The notes under the pieces are model-generated. The model ran no database searches. It was not told the DNA's origin and saw nothing but the letters and a program-made list of their open reading frames with translations. Both the position numbers and the translations under genes were made by a program. A stretch of DNA of 64,000 bases from Diphasiastrum complanatum (lineage: Eukaryota > Streptophyta > Lycopodiopsida > Lycopodiales > Lycopodiaceae): NCBI GenBank assembly GCA_029204225.1, contig CM055096.1:75611521-75675520 (forward strand), in the 5' to 3' direction. Positions 36,901-46,125 of the stretch are shown here, in pieces (position 1 is the stretch's first letter; every line of letters starts with the position of its first letter).

Positions 36901-37922
36901 AACTGCTTGATCTTTGCTATATTTAGTTGCTTGGCATAGAACACCTCTTGCAGATGCTGCCTAGGAGACCGCGCACGGTTAGCTAGATAGTACCCTAGTT
37001 TTGTCATCGCGGATGATGTCTTTGTTTTTGAGGGGGAAGGGATGTTAGAGCCTTTACTCCCTATCCCATACTATTTGGATCTTCTAAGGATTATGAACAA
37101 ATCATGGAACTGACAAATTGTGGACCGCGATTTGGACAGCAATCCGAATCGCGACATCCGATTCGCCGAGGGATTGAACATTAACTTCATGGTCCCAGCG
37201 TAGGGTGATTATATAGCTTTCTCGTATATAAAAGCACTCAAAATTTGTAATTATAGGTTTTGGGTAAAAGATGGTAATCCAAAAATTAAGGAAGGTTAGA
37301 TTGTGGTTTCAACAGAGCTTCATTTCAGCTAGATATGAATAAGTACTTGAACAGCCTCTATAGAAAACACATATCTTTTCAACATCAGAAGTCTTTTATC
37401 ATGGAATTCCATCTGCTACTAGTGCAAATACTTGTGAGTTGTTGGTTCAGCCACAGCGTCTCATGGGAAAATATGAAACGAGATTGCAGTAGCTCAAAAT
37501 TAGAACAATTGGCAGAGTATCCTGGTGAAGTAGCTGCTTCTGCTCATTCTAAAAGACTCTTTTTGGAAGAAACTTAGAGCTAATTGTCTTCAAAACCAAA
37601 CTGGTGATTTGTTAGATAAAATGCAGTTAAAAGCATGGTAAAAAAGTAACAGGATATTTTCTAAAGAATAGAGAAGATCCTGAAAGCCTAAAAGATGGAG
37701 TCAACCCCTTCTCAAGGCTTGGATCGTGATAACGAATTCACCACCAGTTTACCGGACAAGAAGTAATGATGACGGGGTAGAAAAGAACGAGCAGAAGAGA
37801 GCTTACCACCATGATATATGAAGGAGCAAACTGAGCTTGGCCACTAAGAGGCATGAAAAGCAAAACAAGACGCAGTGCGTGCTAAGAGTTCGGATTGATC
37901 TCAGCAAACGTGGCCATGTCAT
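634..37922 (-). CDS. TMEM185-like multi-pass membrane protein with C-terminal RING finger (14 exons)
   Basis: Joining 37807-37922, 32121-32211, 31807-31891, 30155-30239, 29583-29652, 26482-26551, 18408-18453, 16627-16885, 7354-7559, 7085-7159, 6035-6104, 5846-5926, 4047-4126 and 634-712 on the minus strand gives 1413 nt: 470 codons plus TAA, with every junction in frame. The predicted protein matches the plant 'transmembrane Fragile-X-F-associated' family (Arabidopsis members about 468 aa): several hydrophobic segments before residue 300, conserved blocks such as EAIWETLPHFWVA, ALGWWDLFINFG and VCTKWSNP, a short coiled-coil-like stretch near 392-418, and a RING at 423-457. RING ligands C423, C426, C438, H440, C444, C447, C454 and C457 are all present, so E3 ubiquitin-ligase activity at a membrane is the family expectation, not shown here. 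The start Met was chosen by alignment to family N-termini; an in-frame upstream ATG lies at 38018. No stop, frameshift or bad splice site was found. Confidence 0.94.
901..971. repeat. (TC)n microsatellite, about 35 units
   Basis: An uninterrupted TC tract in intron 13, directly abutting the 5' end of the LINE remnant. Confidence 0.97.
1415..3836 (+). pseudogene. LINE reverse transcriptase ORF2 remnant
   Basis: RT motifs can be read in order across frame changes. The N-terminal finger region (HKNGDPMNPGNYRT) lies near 1600. Motif A lies near 2000 and reads AFNNVPRHLL, with the usual catalytic Asp replaced by Asn. VKQGCPL lies near 2155. Motif C YADD (2278-2289) is followed by the thumb. A C-terminal zinc motif with CRLC near 3274-3285, His near 3313 and Cys near 3328-3333 is typical of LINE ORF2 ends. 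Stops near 1843 and 2448 and later frameshifts break the frame. The lost motif-A Asp alone predicts no polymerase activity. Confidence 0.85.
3915..3982. repeat. (TC)n microsatellite, 34 units, LINE 3' tail
   Basis: A perfect TC run directly after the LINE 3' end; read here as the expanded tail of the element. Confidence 0.95.
4047..4126 (-). CDS. RING/TMEM185-like gene, exon 13 (RING first half)
   Basis: Residues 419-444. Encodes DKVLCRVCFE and VVLLPCRHRILC: the first three Cys, the His and the fourth Cys of the C3HC4 RING. Acceptor TTGCAG, donor GTACAT. Confidence 0.95.
4127..5845 (-). other. Intron 12 of the RING gene
   Basis: AT-rich sequence with no coding similarity or element boundary that I can recognise. 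Confidence 0.8.
5846..5926 (-). CDS. RING/TMEM185-like gene, exon 12
   Basis: Residues 392-418, starting IWRLQAALGEQTEIAK: a likely short coiled coil just before the RING. Acceptor ACGTAG, donor GTAAGT; both junctions in phase 0. Confidence 0.94.
6035..6104 (-). CDS. RING/TMEM185-like gene, exon 11
   Basis: Residues 368-391. Encodes YSTFTGPPPEVVKKM and AKKDLTEE, matching the family linker between membrane part and coiled coil. Acceptor GACAG, donor GTAAGC. Confidence 0.94.
6105..7084 (-). other. Intron 10 of the RING gene
   Basis: About 980 bp of unremarkable sequence; nothing recognised. Confidence 0.8.
7085..7159 (-). CDS. RING/TMEM185-like gene, exon 10
   Basis: Residues 343-367. Encodes LLGWWSIDE, a diagnostic family block, then EEQVCLLIDGSSG. 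Acceptor CTTCAG, donor GTAATA. Confidence 0.95.
7160..7353 (-). other. Intron 9, GC-AG type
   Basis: This 194-bp intron has CAG|GCAAGT at its 5' end (GC at 7352-7353 on the minus strand) and a normal CTTCAG acceptor. The flanking bases fit the GC-donor consensus, and the frame needs this exact junction (Arg split AG|A). Confidence 0.9.
7354..7559 (-). CDS. RING/TMEM185-like gene, exon 9
   Basis: Residues 275-342. Encodes GTPPRARHIP, a membrane segment and the SRAQDCCGFLHHGSR block. Acceptor GTTCAG. The donor is CAG|GCAAGT, a GC rather than GT donor. Confidence 0.95.
7560..9000 (-). other. Intron 8, proximal part
   Basis: No gene recognised. From about 8490 the sequence becomes GAATCG/GGCC-rich and leads into the BED-finger remnant, so this may be the 5' flank of a decayed hAT element. 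Confidence 0.4.
9040..9571 (+). pseudogene. hAT-type BED zinc-finger remnant fused to a low-complexity tail
   Basis: The open frame 9104-9571 starts with a stretch GSFTGSLTRIKAHLL, followed by a CSRIPDEEAQRLM block. This is the core of the BED finger found at the N-terminus of plant hAT transposases. The preceding W-x-C part of the finger is readable just upstream in a different frame (near 9085-9110), so the finger is split by a frameshift. The remaining 90 residues are rich in Gly, Ser, Pro and Ala with no family match. No transposase catalytic core or dimerisation domain follows before copia A. It lies on the plus strand in intron 8, antisense to the RING gene. Confidence 0.6.
10152..10690 (+). 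repeat. Copia A 5' LTR (5' end shortened)
   Basis: Closely matches 14070-14605, including the TATAAATACATGTA promoter-like stretch and the end TTTTTCCTACA. It contains many ATTCGA-type motifs. Confidence 0.9.
10692..10703 (+). other. Copia A primer-binding site
   Basis: TGGTATCAAAGC, one base after the 5' LTR; one mismatch from the usual initiator-Met tRNA complement TGGTATCAGAGC. Confidence 0.85.
10790..10998 (+). pseudogene. Copia A gag remnant with zinc knuckle
   Basis: An ATG at 10790 opens a short frame, and a CX2CX4HX4C knuckle (CIHCHKRGHATVDC, 10881-10922) follows. Almost all of the capsid region is missing between them. Confidence 0.8.
11110..11442 (-). pseudogene. Antisense copia RT fragment patched into element A
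   Basis: On the minus strand this reads about 100 residues of a copia RT: KQAPRAWYSRLHDFL, an intact YVDD catalytic box and the FILGIEVTR region. It replaces the piece between the protease SGATS motif (11099-11116, first Asp changed to Cys) and the integrase lead-in VPTLDKDLLSVAKI on the plus strand. It belongs to a different copia lineage from A's own RT. Confidence 0.88.
11444..12310 (+). pseudogene. Copia A integrase
   Basis: A pre-integrase stretch (LLSVAKIVD...) is followed by a damaged zinc motif (LWHKRLCQMN, second His lost) and, after a frameshift near 11700, by CESCVKGK. The core reads HSDICGP, TDRGGEY and IAERRKR, i.e. the D-D-E positions. A TAG at 12121 interrupts it just before the last. 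Confidence 0.88.
12316..13454 (+). pseudogene. Copia A reverse transcriptase
   Basis: Readable blocks include the integrase tail FGCAVYMHIPDKLRKK, then VWTLAPVP, KCKWIYKIK, YKARLVAK, FSPVVK, IYGLKQPARQWY and the catalytic site, which reads YVDE instead of YVDD and is followed by a stop near 13078. The DVKTAFLHGEL block is also altered (DEKTTFLHGEL). Confidence 0.9.
13470..13985 (+). pseudogene. Copia A RNase H
   Basis: SYSDASWASMKDDSKS and AQSSCEAEYVA are diagnostic of copia RNase H. The frame is broken by one stop near 13770 and then continues (HSRTNDIAIKYHVIRD...) to the polypurine tract. Confidence 0.9.
13982..13990 (+). other. Copia A polypurine tract
   Basis: GAGAGGGAG directly before the 3' LTR start TGTAGAAC (13992). 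Confidence 0.8.
13992..14605 (+). repeat. Copia A 3' LTR
   Basis: A 614-bp LTR beginning TGTAG and ending CCTACA; full length compared with the shortened 5' copy. Confidence 0.9.
14606..15914 (-). other. Intron 8, middle part
   Basis: No coding similarity or repeat boundary recognised. Confidence 0.7.
15915..16512. repeat. Possible non-autonomous DNA element with CGATT-rich ends
   Basis: Both ends are dense in (GG)AATCG(GCC) words, and the left end reverse-complemented resembles the right end (GATTCGGCCGATT versus GAGTCGGCCGATC). The interior is AT-rich. No clear target duplication was found. It could equally be simple GATTCG-rich sequence. Confidence 0.25.
16627..16885 (-). CDS. RING/TMEM185-like gene, exon 8
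   Basis: Residues 188-274, the largest exon. It starts with IAECFTFLVCTKWSNPSIHR, then a Ser-rich variable loop, and ends with a membrane segment LLLIFQVLLCMRLE. Acceptor TTGGCAG, donor GTGAGT. Confidence 0.95.
16886..18407 (-). other. Intron 7 of the RING gene
   Basis: About 1.5 kb; nothing recognised. Confidence 0.75.
18408..18453 (-). CDS. RING/TMEM185-like gene, exon 7 (46 bp)
   Basis: Residues 173-187, encoding GDVDALGWWDLFINFG across the junctions. Acceptor CACAG, donor GTAAGT. Its short length makes it easy to miss, but frame and family match are exact on both sides. Confidence 0.93.
18454..20013 (-). other. Intron 6, proximal part before copia B
   Basis: AT-rich sequence; no coding or repeat structure recognised. 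Confidence 0.7.
20014..20492 (+). repeat. Copia B 5' LTR
   Basis: 479 bp, TGTTGAAATG...TTTCCTACA, with an ACTATATATATG promoter-like stretch. Confidence 0.93.
20493..20505 (+). other. Copia B primer-binding site
   Basis: TGGTATCAGAGCC directly at the LTR end; complement of the initiator-Met tRNA 3' end. Confidence 0.95.
20815..21332 (+). pseudogene. Copia B gag remnant
   Basis: A gag-like piece (near 20815-20910) and, in another frame, a Lys-rich stretch leading to CHYCKKFGHH: a zinc knuckle whose final Cys is lost. The N-terminal capsid is missing. Confidence 0.7.
21488..22213 (+). pseudogene. Copia B integrase, first part
   Basis: Contains LWHARFGDLN (zinc-motif region), HSDVCGPM with the first catalytic Asp and TFIDDLSRFTW. 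A frameshift near 22010 moves the rest of the domain to the next entry. Confidence 0.88.
22014..23999 (+). pseudogene. Copia B integrase C-part, Gln-rich linker and RT-less chimeric tail
   Basis: One frame of 662 codons broken only by TAG at 22698-22700. It starts with TDRGGNY and GVAERKNPT (second Asp and Glu of integrase), then FGCTAYAFIPDKLR and a GQQ/GQP-rich linker. The usual RT start (EEYNSLMKNHTWVLVDLP) then jumps straight to the distal RT motif GIFISQQRYIEQILK, skipping the palm and the YVDD site without breaking frame. After about 100 unassigned residues a diverged second copy of the linker and RT start appears (HFGQQSVEQP..., FYCPYGKK). No RNase H follows. The last 387 codons (22836-23999) are fully open. 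Confidence 0.85.
22711..22788. repeat. 30-bp tandem repeat in copia B linker
   Basis: Two exact units of ACATTGGACAGCAAGGTCCA plus ten more bases, and a partial third; in frame, it repeats a ten-residue GQQGPSSE motif. Confidence 0.9.
24142..24641 (+). repeat. Copia B 3' LTR
   Basis: 500 bp; carries an extra partly duplicated CAAGTAGTTGGA-type segment absent from the 5' copy. Confidence 0.93.
24642..26481 (-). other. Intron 6, distal part
   Basis: No coding similarity recognised. Confidence 0.7.
26482..26551 (-). CDS. RING/TMEM185-like gene, exon 6
   Basis: Residues 150-172 plus one base. Encodes the HFWVAVSMVFFMAA membrane segment and FTLLKLC. Acceptor ATGCAG, donor GTAATT. It lies about 3 kb from exon 5 and about 8 kb from exon 7. 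Confidence 0.94.
26552..29582 (-). other. Intron 5 of the RING gene
   Basis: About 3 kb without recognisable element boundaries or coding similarity. Confidence 0.7.
29583..29652 (-). CDS. RING/TMEM185-like gene, exon 5
   Basis: Residues 126-149. Encodes RMCRALMP and the EEAIWETLP block, one of the most diagnostic stretches of the family. Acceptor CTGCAG, donor GTACCT. Confidence 0.95.
29653..30154 (-). other. Intron 4 of the RING gene
   Basis: 502 bp; nothing recognised. Confidence 0.8.
30155..30239 (-). CDS. RING/TMEM185-like gene, exon 4
   Basis: Residues 98-125. Encodes the conserved LKVVFLPLLAFEAVILIDNF membrane segment. Acceptor ATGCAG, donor GTCAGT; ends with two bases of an Arg codon. 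Confidence 0.93.
30240..31806 (-). other. Intron 3 of the RING gene
   Basis: About 1.6 kb; no element recognised. Confidence 0.8.
31807..31891 (-). CDS. RING/TMEM185-like gene, exon 3
   Basis: Residues 70-97 plus one base. Starts WAPCHTVVAVPLL, a conserved membrane segment ending near LLLCTYLDS. Acceptor TTGTAG, donor GTGCCA (weak). Confidence 0.92.
32121..32211 (-). CDS. RING/TMEM185-like gene, exon 2
   Basis: Residues 39-69. The first base completes a Trp codon, giving the WWW-VFLPLWMFHA block and then the RGRFSLPAP motif typical of the family. Acceptor GTGCAG, donor GTAAGG. Confidence 0.93.
32212..34339 (-). other. Intron 1, distal part
   Basis: No gene. Between 33390 and 33830 a word like CTACTTGGCGCCCTATTC recurs several times at roughly 60-150 bp spacing with variation, suggesting a degenerate local repeat of unknown origin. 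Confidence 0.4.
34750..34893 (+). repeat. TRIM 5' LTR
   Basis: 144 bp with near-perfect short inverted ends (TGTTGGAA / TTCTAACA). The tRNA-like segment occupies LTR positions 43-115. Confidence 0.96.
34792..34864 (+). tRNA. tRNA-like sequence inside TRIM 5' LTR (not a functional tRNA)
   Basis: Exactly 73 nt with a 7-bp acceptor stem (two G-U pairs), a 4-bp D stem GCTC/GAGC, a 5-bp T stem (one G-U) and loop TTCGAAT, and discriminator A. A box TAGCTCAGTGG (34799-34809) and B box GGTTCGAATCC (34843-34853) match consensus. The anticodon arm is irregular: a TCCC/GGGA stem closes an enlarged loop and there is no clear U33, so decoding is unlikely. It should be read as a tRNA-derived promoter module. 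Confidence 0.8.
34894..34906 (+). other. TRIM primer-binding site
   Basis: TGGTATCAGAGCC immediately after the 5' LTR, complementary to the 3' end of initiator-Met tRNA. Confidence 0.95.
35001..35010 (+). other. TRIM polypurine tract
   Basis: GAGGGGGGGG ending directly at the 3' LTR. Confidence 0.9.
35011..35154 (+). repeat. TRIM 3' LTR
   Basis: 144 bp, three substitutions from the 5' LTR, followed by the second AGGGG. Confidence 0.96.
35053..35125 (+). tRNA. tRNA-like sequence inside TRIM 3' LTR (not a functional tRNA)
   Basis: Same 73-nt module. Base 1 is A instead of G and base 49 is A instead of C, so two stem pairs are lost. The A box (35060-35070) and B box (35104-35114) are unchanged. 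Confidence 0.78.
36431..37806 (-). other. Intron 1, proximal part
   Basis: No gene. A GAATCG-rich word cluster near 37130-37185 resembles those near 8.5 and 16 kb. Confidence 0.5.
37807..37922 (-). CDS. RING/TMEM185-like gene, exon 1
   Basis: Encodes residues 1-38 plus two bases of codon 39. It starts at an ATG followed by TWPRLLRSIRTL, aligning with the MSWRRVLKS-type start of plant relatives, and holds the first hydrophobic segment. The donor is GTAAGC (37801-37806). The reading frame is open to another ATG at 38018, which would add 32 residues unlike the family. Confidence 0.9.
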
Positions 37923-38037
37923 GGCCCTGAGAGGACGAGGATGAGGACGCATACTTCTATCGGCTGATATCTGATGACTACCTGTTCTTGATGTTGCCCC
38001 TGCCAATATCGCGAACATTTTCTTTTAGCAGTTCAAG

Positions 38038-39350
38038 ATGCATCTCTGCCTCAACAAATTCCAAGTTCACGTAGCATGCAAGCATAAATCTGCCAGTCGA
38101 AACACGAGCAAATTAGACGTCAATCCTGATATTTGTCCTTCAAAAATTAATCTTTCGGTGAATTTCACTCATCGTCCATGCCTTCTGCTGCTAGTCACCA
38201 CAGAGAATCTCGAAACTTTTACTATGATACTGGCCTCCAGAAATACACTCAAGCAGGAAAAAGCGCTTAATCAAAATTTCACACTTCCTCGACCGCCATC
38301 GCTCAGCTTCCTTCAAGATTTGCTTACCCTTCTCTCTCCTACACTGTCTTCAGCTGACGCTTTGCATCTGCCCCTTCCTACTTTTTCCGATCCACTAGTC
38401 TCACTTTCTCAGCTTACACAACAATCACTCTAAATCTTTCCCTTCTTAGAAGCTGTAGCTTTCGGTATAAAATATTCCCGTCCCTGGCCGTACGTAAGCT
38501 ACGGAAGTTTTTGGTCATTGAACTGCTGTACGTGCACAAATCCACACAATTCCCCTCACATTATTTGAGCAGTCGCCTTTTTCTGTCCGACCAAAGCCTT
38601 TACGGAGTGTCAGAGTCCTCCCACTATCCGTATACGCATTCCTCCTATGTCATGTGCTCGTCCTTTCACGCAATCCTTCCGCCATTCTCTGCCATAAATG
38701 AAGATCAATCTTTATCGTGCTTCGCTCATTCCTTCCGCCATTCTCTGCTATGAAGGAACATTACTCTTTCTCATGCTGCTTTTTTGAAGCCGCTCAGTCT
38801 TCCCCTTTATACTCATAGCGCTTTCTCTCTTTTTTCCTCCTCCGCCATATCTCGCTCCCCCCCTCTCCCCCCTCTCTCTCTCTCTCCCTCTCTCTCTCTC
38901 GCCATTTCATACTTGCAATCTACCCCGCCCTTTCTTCTCTCTGTCTCCCACGATCCACAATAAATAATAATAATTTATTCGGAAAAATAATTATTATTAT
39001 TATTCCATTACATAAAAATCGGGAGAAAATATCCAATTAATAATCTTATTAGATAGACGTATCGAAAAAATATGGGAGACGGTCTGTTATTAGCGGCCCT
39101 TCAGGGCCCTCACCATTCTTGCCATTTGCAAGCTGCCATGCACGTCAAAGGCTTAATAACCTCTTGCAGAAGGGCAGGCTCAATAGGCTACCCTTTCGGT
39201 TTGAAATGCAAGTTTAGGAAATTAAATTTCCGTGGGTTTTTTAATTATTTATGATTGGACAGGTGGGTCGATGTCGATATGTCCTTGCAATTTCACATTG
39301 AAAGGTACCTCGAAGCGTACATGTCACATTACGGTCAAAACTAGAAGAAA
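38038..39350. other. Upstream region of the RING gene
   Basis: Contains the 5' UTR and promoter by position. From 38270 the plus strand is pyrimidine-rich. An AT-rich inverted repeat of AATAATAATAA type lies at about 38958-39005. No protein gene recognised. Confidence 0.5.
38795..38812 (-). promoter_or_regulatory. Candidate TATA box upstream of the RING gene
   Basis: Reads GAGTATAAAGGGG on the minus strand, with a GA-rich tract (38865-38900) just upstream of it. It lies about 880 bp before the start codon, so it would need a long leader or a leader intron. Confidence 0.25.
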
Positions 39351-39359
39351 GTCCATCCC

Positions 39360-39600
39360 AACACGGTGCTTGGGTAGAGTGGTTGATTGCGACCGGCAAG
39401 GCGTAAGCTCGAACCCCAGCCGTTGCGTAGTGACATCTTAGGAGCTTGCTCCTCACTTGGCATTGTTGGGCTGCTAATACAAGGGCTAGTCGATTTATTG
39501 ATGCATTCTTTCTCGCCGACTGTGACCGTGGACACCGGCAATTGGGGGTGGCTTCCCTGGTTTCCGTGGTTTGACAGGGAAAATCGGTAACCACTATATA
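39360..39600 (+). mobile_element. Possible tRNA-derived SINE
   Basis: GGGTAGAGTGGTTGATTGC resembles a tRNA D arm with A box, and AAGCTCGAACCCC about 33 bp later resembles a B box (one or two changes from GGTTCGAATCC). No clear tail or target duplication was found. Confidence 0.3.
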
Positions 39601-41060
39601 ATGTATCTCTTCCGCGTGAAAGGCTGACTTATGGATAAAGCAAACATTAAAATATTTTAGATATTTTAGTCACATAAAAATGAAATATAGTATTTGGCCA
39701 TTTTAAGGGTTGGGTGGCCCAAAAAAATATCAACATGGTTGGTCCACCCAATTTTTAGTACCCTAGGGCCTCATTTTTTCTTGTGCATGGTATATTGATT
39801 GGCCAACCGATATAACTCCAAACCCGCCTAGTACTCTAGACTTTGCCTAGTACTATGGGCTCTCACGATTACCTCAGTCCAAAATCAACATTGGAGTTGT
39901 AGTTGGTCACCTCCGACAAGTGTTTGTTGTGCCATGTGGTTGTGGACCTACTTTGGTCACCTCAAGAAAGGGAATGCTAGGACATGTAGACCAGGGCTCA
40001 TAAAAATGTTTCAAACTAACCTTATAAAAAATCCACAAACCTAATATAGAATCGGTAAAAGGTTCAAATAAAACCTTAAAACTTAAGATTTATAACTAAA
40101 ATTAGTTGATTTTGCATATAAAAAACCTATAAATCTAGAATAGAACGGTAAAAAATGAATTTCAACAATTGGGCTGTTCGTATTTGTCAATTTTTCACGA
40201 GCACTGATGTGGACCCTTGACATTACTAATTTGAAGGTGGATGATGAGTCCAAGTCAGTCCTAATACCCTTAGTACAAGTGTACAATACATTGGATAATA
40301 ATAGGCCTTAGGAGTAAAAATAACCAAACTATTACAAAGGGTGATCACAACAAAAAGTAACCTACTCAAAAGTAGCATATATGCATGGAATCAAACTAGA
40401 ATGTAGACAAATGAGCTACTTCAAGTTATTTATGAGCTTAGTTACAGTCTTGAAACCCATAACAAACACTGCAAACTCAATTATTAAGCCTCATATTCAA
40501 GCCTCGTCGACGGAAGATGGACCCTTAAAATAAAGGTTGGAACTCCCGGGGGTTGCTACTAGAAAAGAGGTAGCAAACTTAATAACCTCCATGCTTAAGC
40601 GTCATTGATAGAGGATGGACTCTTAATAGAAAGGAACCCAAAAAAAAATTGAAACATGGTCACCATGGACTTGTTTTGTTCCAATTGTACTTTGTAGAAG
40701 ACGTAAGTAAAAATGGTGCACTTGACCTCCCATATAAGTGTACATAATATCACTCTTTAAGATACATATTTTTTACAATTAGCGTCCAAAGGGTTAATGA
40801 TTATAGACGTAACATTAAGCAAGGGATGATTGTACACGATGTCATGCTCACACCCACATGCTCGGAAAGGTGTGTATATAACTCTTATGTAAGGCTTCAT
40901 TCTCGACTACTAATACTTATATTTGTCTAAATTATACTTATATTTGTTTTGCACAAATATGCTCTACATGGTCCTGCAATAAATGGTGCACTGGTTAGAA
41001 CTTCCTTTCTTCTACTTGAGGTTAGAAGTTCTATCCCAATCAACCACACAAATGAGAATA
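39601..41060. other. Intergenic sequence without recognised genes
   Basis: AT-rich with many stops in all frames; nothing identified. Confidence 0.7.
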
Positions 41061-43600
<2,540 letters not shown>

Positions 43601-43627
43601 TTTTGTCTACGTTAGATTCATAGTTCA

Positions 43628-44900
43628 TTGTTTCAGATTTTTGCATGCAAATTACGAATGGCGCCATCAAGGAAGTCATGCTTCTCAATTGAATCTGTGC
43701 TTCTATTCAACGAGATAGATGATAATGGATTATGGGTGCCAAGAAAATATTCAAAAAACTCTTGGGTTTTGATGCATCCATCATCAAGAGGAGCATTTCA
43801 AAAAAAGGAAAAGGTCAAAACTATCATTTCAATCTTATTGGAAGGCCAGACTTTTGGATTTCAGAACATTATCAAGAGAAATCTATTTCTGAAATTCTAG
43901 TCCAACATGTATATATGCATTCAGAGATAAATGTGCAAGGATTCAACCATCAAGATCACAAAAAATGCAACTGTGAGTATTGATATTTTTGATACTTTGA
44001 TTTTTGTCATTCATAAATATCTAATAGTAAACTTACCAATCTGATCATTTTTCTCTTGCAGATTTATATCCATCCAACATAAATGAATGGGAGCCGAGTG
44101 GATCTTCAGCAGGTGTGTTAGATGTCACACTGATATTGGACAACTCCAATATTGAGGTAGAACTGCAAAAGATCTAGCTGATAGTGGGATCTTTTTTATG
44201 AATCAATGTATATTCCTGATACAAAAGAAAATTTTGGACAAATAGTACCGATTCCATTACCTGTTTTTGAAAGTGATGAATGGATTGCACCAGATGCTAT
44301 AGTTTCATAATCATTTCGTTGCAAAATATATAATGATGTAAAAAACTCATTAAAAAATGAGCACGAGATAAAAAACAGTCAGATTATGTTGGTTTATTTC
44401 CTTGAATATATTTGTGGATTTCTTTTCAAGTGTCAATGTACACAAAATCCCAACGATGTTTGTATGCAAAAAGTTAACAAATAGTTTATTATCTGAACTT
44501 ATGGATGAAGGCTGGGACAAAAGATCAGATGGAGAAATAGAATGCAGAATTAAAATGTCTTCTATGTACTTCCATTATCAAATTGAAAAACAATGTTGAG
44601 CTTATGATTTCATTATCAAAGATGGAAAAAAAATAAAGGTAAATGGGTGCCACTCGATCAAGACTTGGAAGCCAGTGAACATTCAAAACGAAAAAAATAT
44701 TGAAATTATATACAATGCTGCCGTTTTGACATGTGTTGAGGTGGAAGAAGATTGGAGTCTAAACTAAATTCGATGGGAACTATTGCTCCTACAAGATGAT
44801 GTACTTTCAGACTTCAGATTCATTTTCAATGGTAAACTCGTAAGCAACTGTAAACACTCGATCTTTTATGAATAGTTTCAATCAAAACTTTCTAATACAA
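43628..44900 (+). pseudogene. Unassigned decayed coding region with a probable intron
   Basis: Two overlapping frames (43628-43983) read into HQDHKKCN, followed by GTGAGT (near 43973) and, 90 bp later, TTTTCTCTTGCAG before another readable stretch (LYPSNINEWEPSGSSAG). Further open pieces reach 44600 (VHKIPTMFVCKKLTNSLLSE). Stops and frame changes show decay. I do not recognise the family; it may be part of a DNA transposon or a dead gene. Confidence 0.4.
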
Positions 44901-45558
44901 TCTCTATAGTAATTGTAACTAGCTTTGTATTAGTTTTATGCATGTATGTAAAAGACATGAGCTCGAGATCAAATGCTTCCGTACAGATCGGCCGACAGGA
45001 GCTCTAGGGATCAACAATTTAGTTGATCTCTAGAGTTTTTTGATCTCTCTCAGCCAGATCTGCTTCCTGCCACGCCTATGGCTAGTACCAAGGAGAACAC
45101 GGGAATGAGATGGTTGTACATTCAAAGCGAAAAAAATATTGAAATTATATACAATGCTGCCGTTTTGACATGTGTTGAGGTGGAAGAAGATTGGAGTCTA
45201 AACTAAATTCGATGGGAACTATTGCTCCTACAAGATGATGTACTCTCAGACTTCAGATTCATTTTCAATGGTAAACTCGTAAGCAACTGTAAACACTCGA
45301 TCTTTTATGAATAGTTTCAATCAAAACTTTCTAATACAATCTCTGTACTAATTGTAACTAGCTTTGTATCAGTTTTATGCAGGTATGTAAAAGACATGAG
45401 CTCGAGATCAAATGCTTCCGTACAGATCGGCCGAAAGGAGCTCTAGGGATCAACAATTTAGTTGACCTCTAGAGTTTTTTGATCTCTCTCAGCCAGACCT
45501 GCTTCCTGCCACGCCTATGGCTAGTACCAAGGAGAACACGGGAATGAGATAGTTGTAC
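44681..45558. repeat. 439-bp tandem duplication
   Basis: 44681-45119 and 45120-45558 are near-identical (a handful of substitutions), each from ATTCAAARCG to ATGAGATRGTTGTAC. The duplicated unit contains the end of the unassigned coding region and a GATCAACAATTTAGTTGATC palindrome. Confidence 0.95.
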
Positions 45559-46125
45559 AATGGTTCTGGCACCGGCAGTGGATTTGGTCCTGGCCATCAT
45601 TCTCGGAAGACGAAGAATAATAATAAAAAAAATTGAACAAAAAAAAAGTGGTTGAAAACAAAAAAAAATTGCGATAAAAGGGCGCTTGAGATCGATACCA
45701 GAACTGAATATCGGTTTCGAACGCAAGATCTCACATATTATTTCAAGAAAAGAGATGCGCACTCGAAAGCAATATTGGACTACTAGTGGTATCAAACTCG
45801 AGTGCACTGTGAGAGGGCGAAAGCTTGAATGGTGAGAGGGCGGAAGCTTGAACGGTGAGAGAGAGCGCTTGAGAGCGATATTGGGAGCGAAAATTGTAAA
45901 TTTTGCAAAAAAAATAAAAATTTCGAGGACTTATATGTACGAAATTTTTGCACGTGTGAAAATATGGCCGAGACATGTGTCGTCATATTATTGGTCCACG
46001 TGGAATGTCTGTACTGACAATGATGACCCAATTATACACATTCCATGTGTATACTTTGGGTTTGGGCCTATACGCTTGTGTGTTGGGTACTTTGGATGTC
46101 AGTTGGACATGAGCCAACGGCCCTG
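45559..46125. other. Non-coding stretch with short GAGAGGGCGAAAGCTTGAA repeats
   Basis: Two imperfect 25-bp copies lie near 45810-45860. No gene recognised. Confidence 0.5.

Noticed and set aside
37923-38018. N-terminal extension of the RING protein from the ATG at 38018
   Set aside because: The added 32 residues do not resemble family N-termini, while the ATG at 37922 aligns with known starts.
38038-38433. 131-codon plus-strand open frame upstream of the RING gene
   Set aside because: Low-complexity Leu/Ser/Pro-rich translation of a pyrimidine-rich leader or promoter region with no family match.
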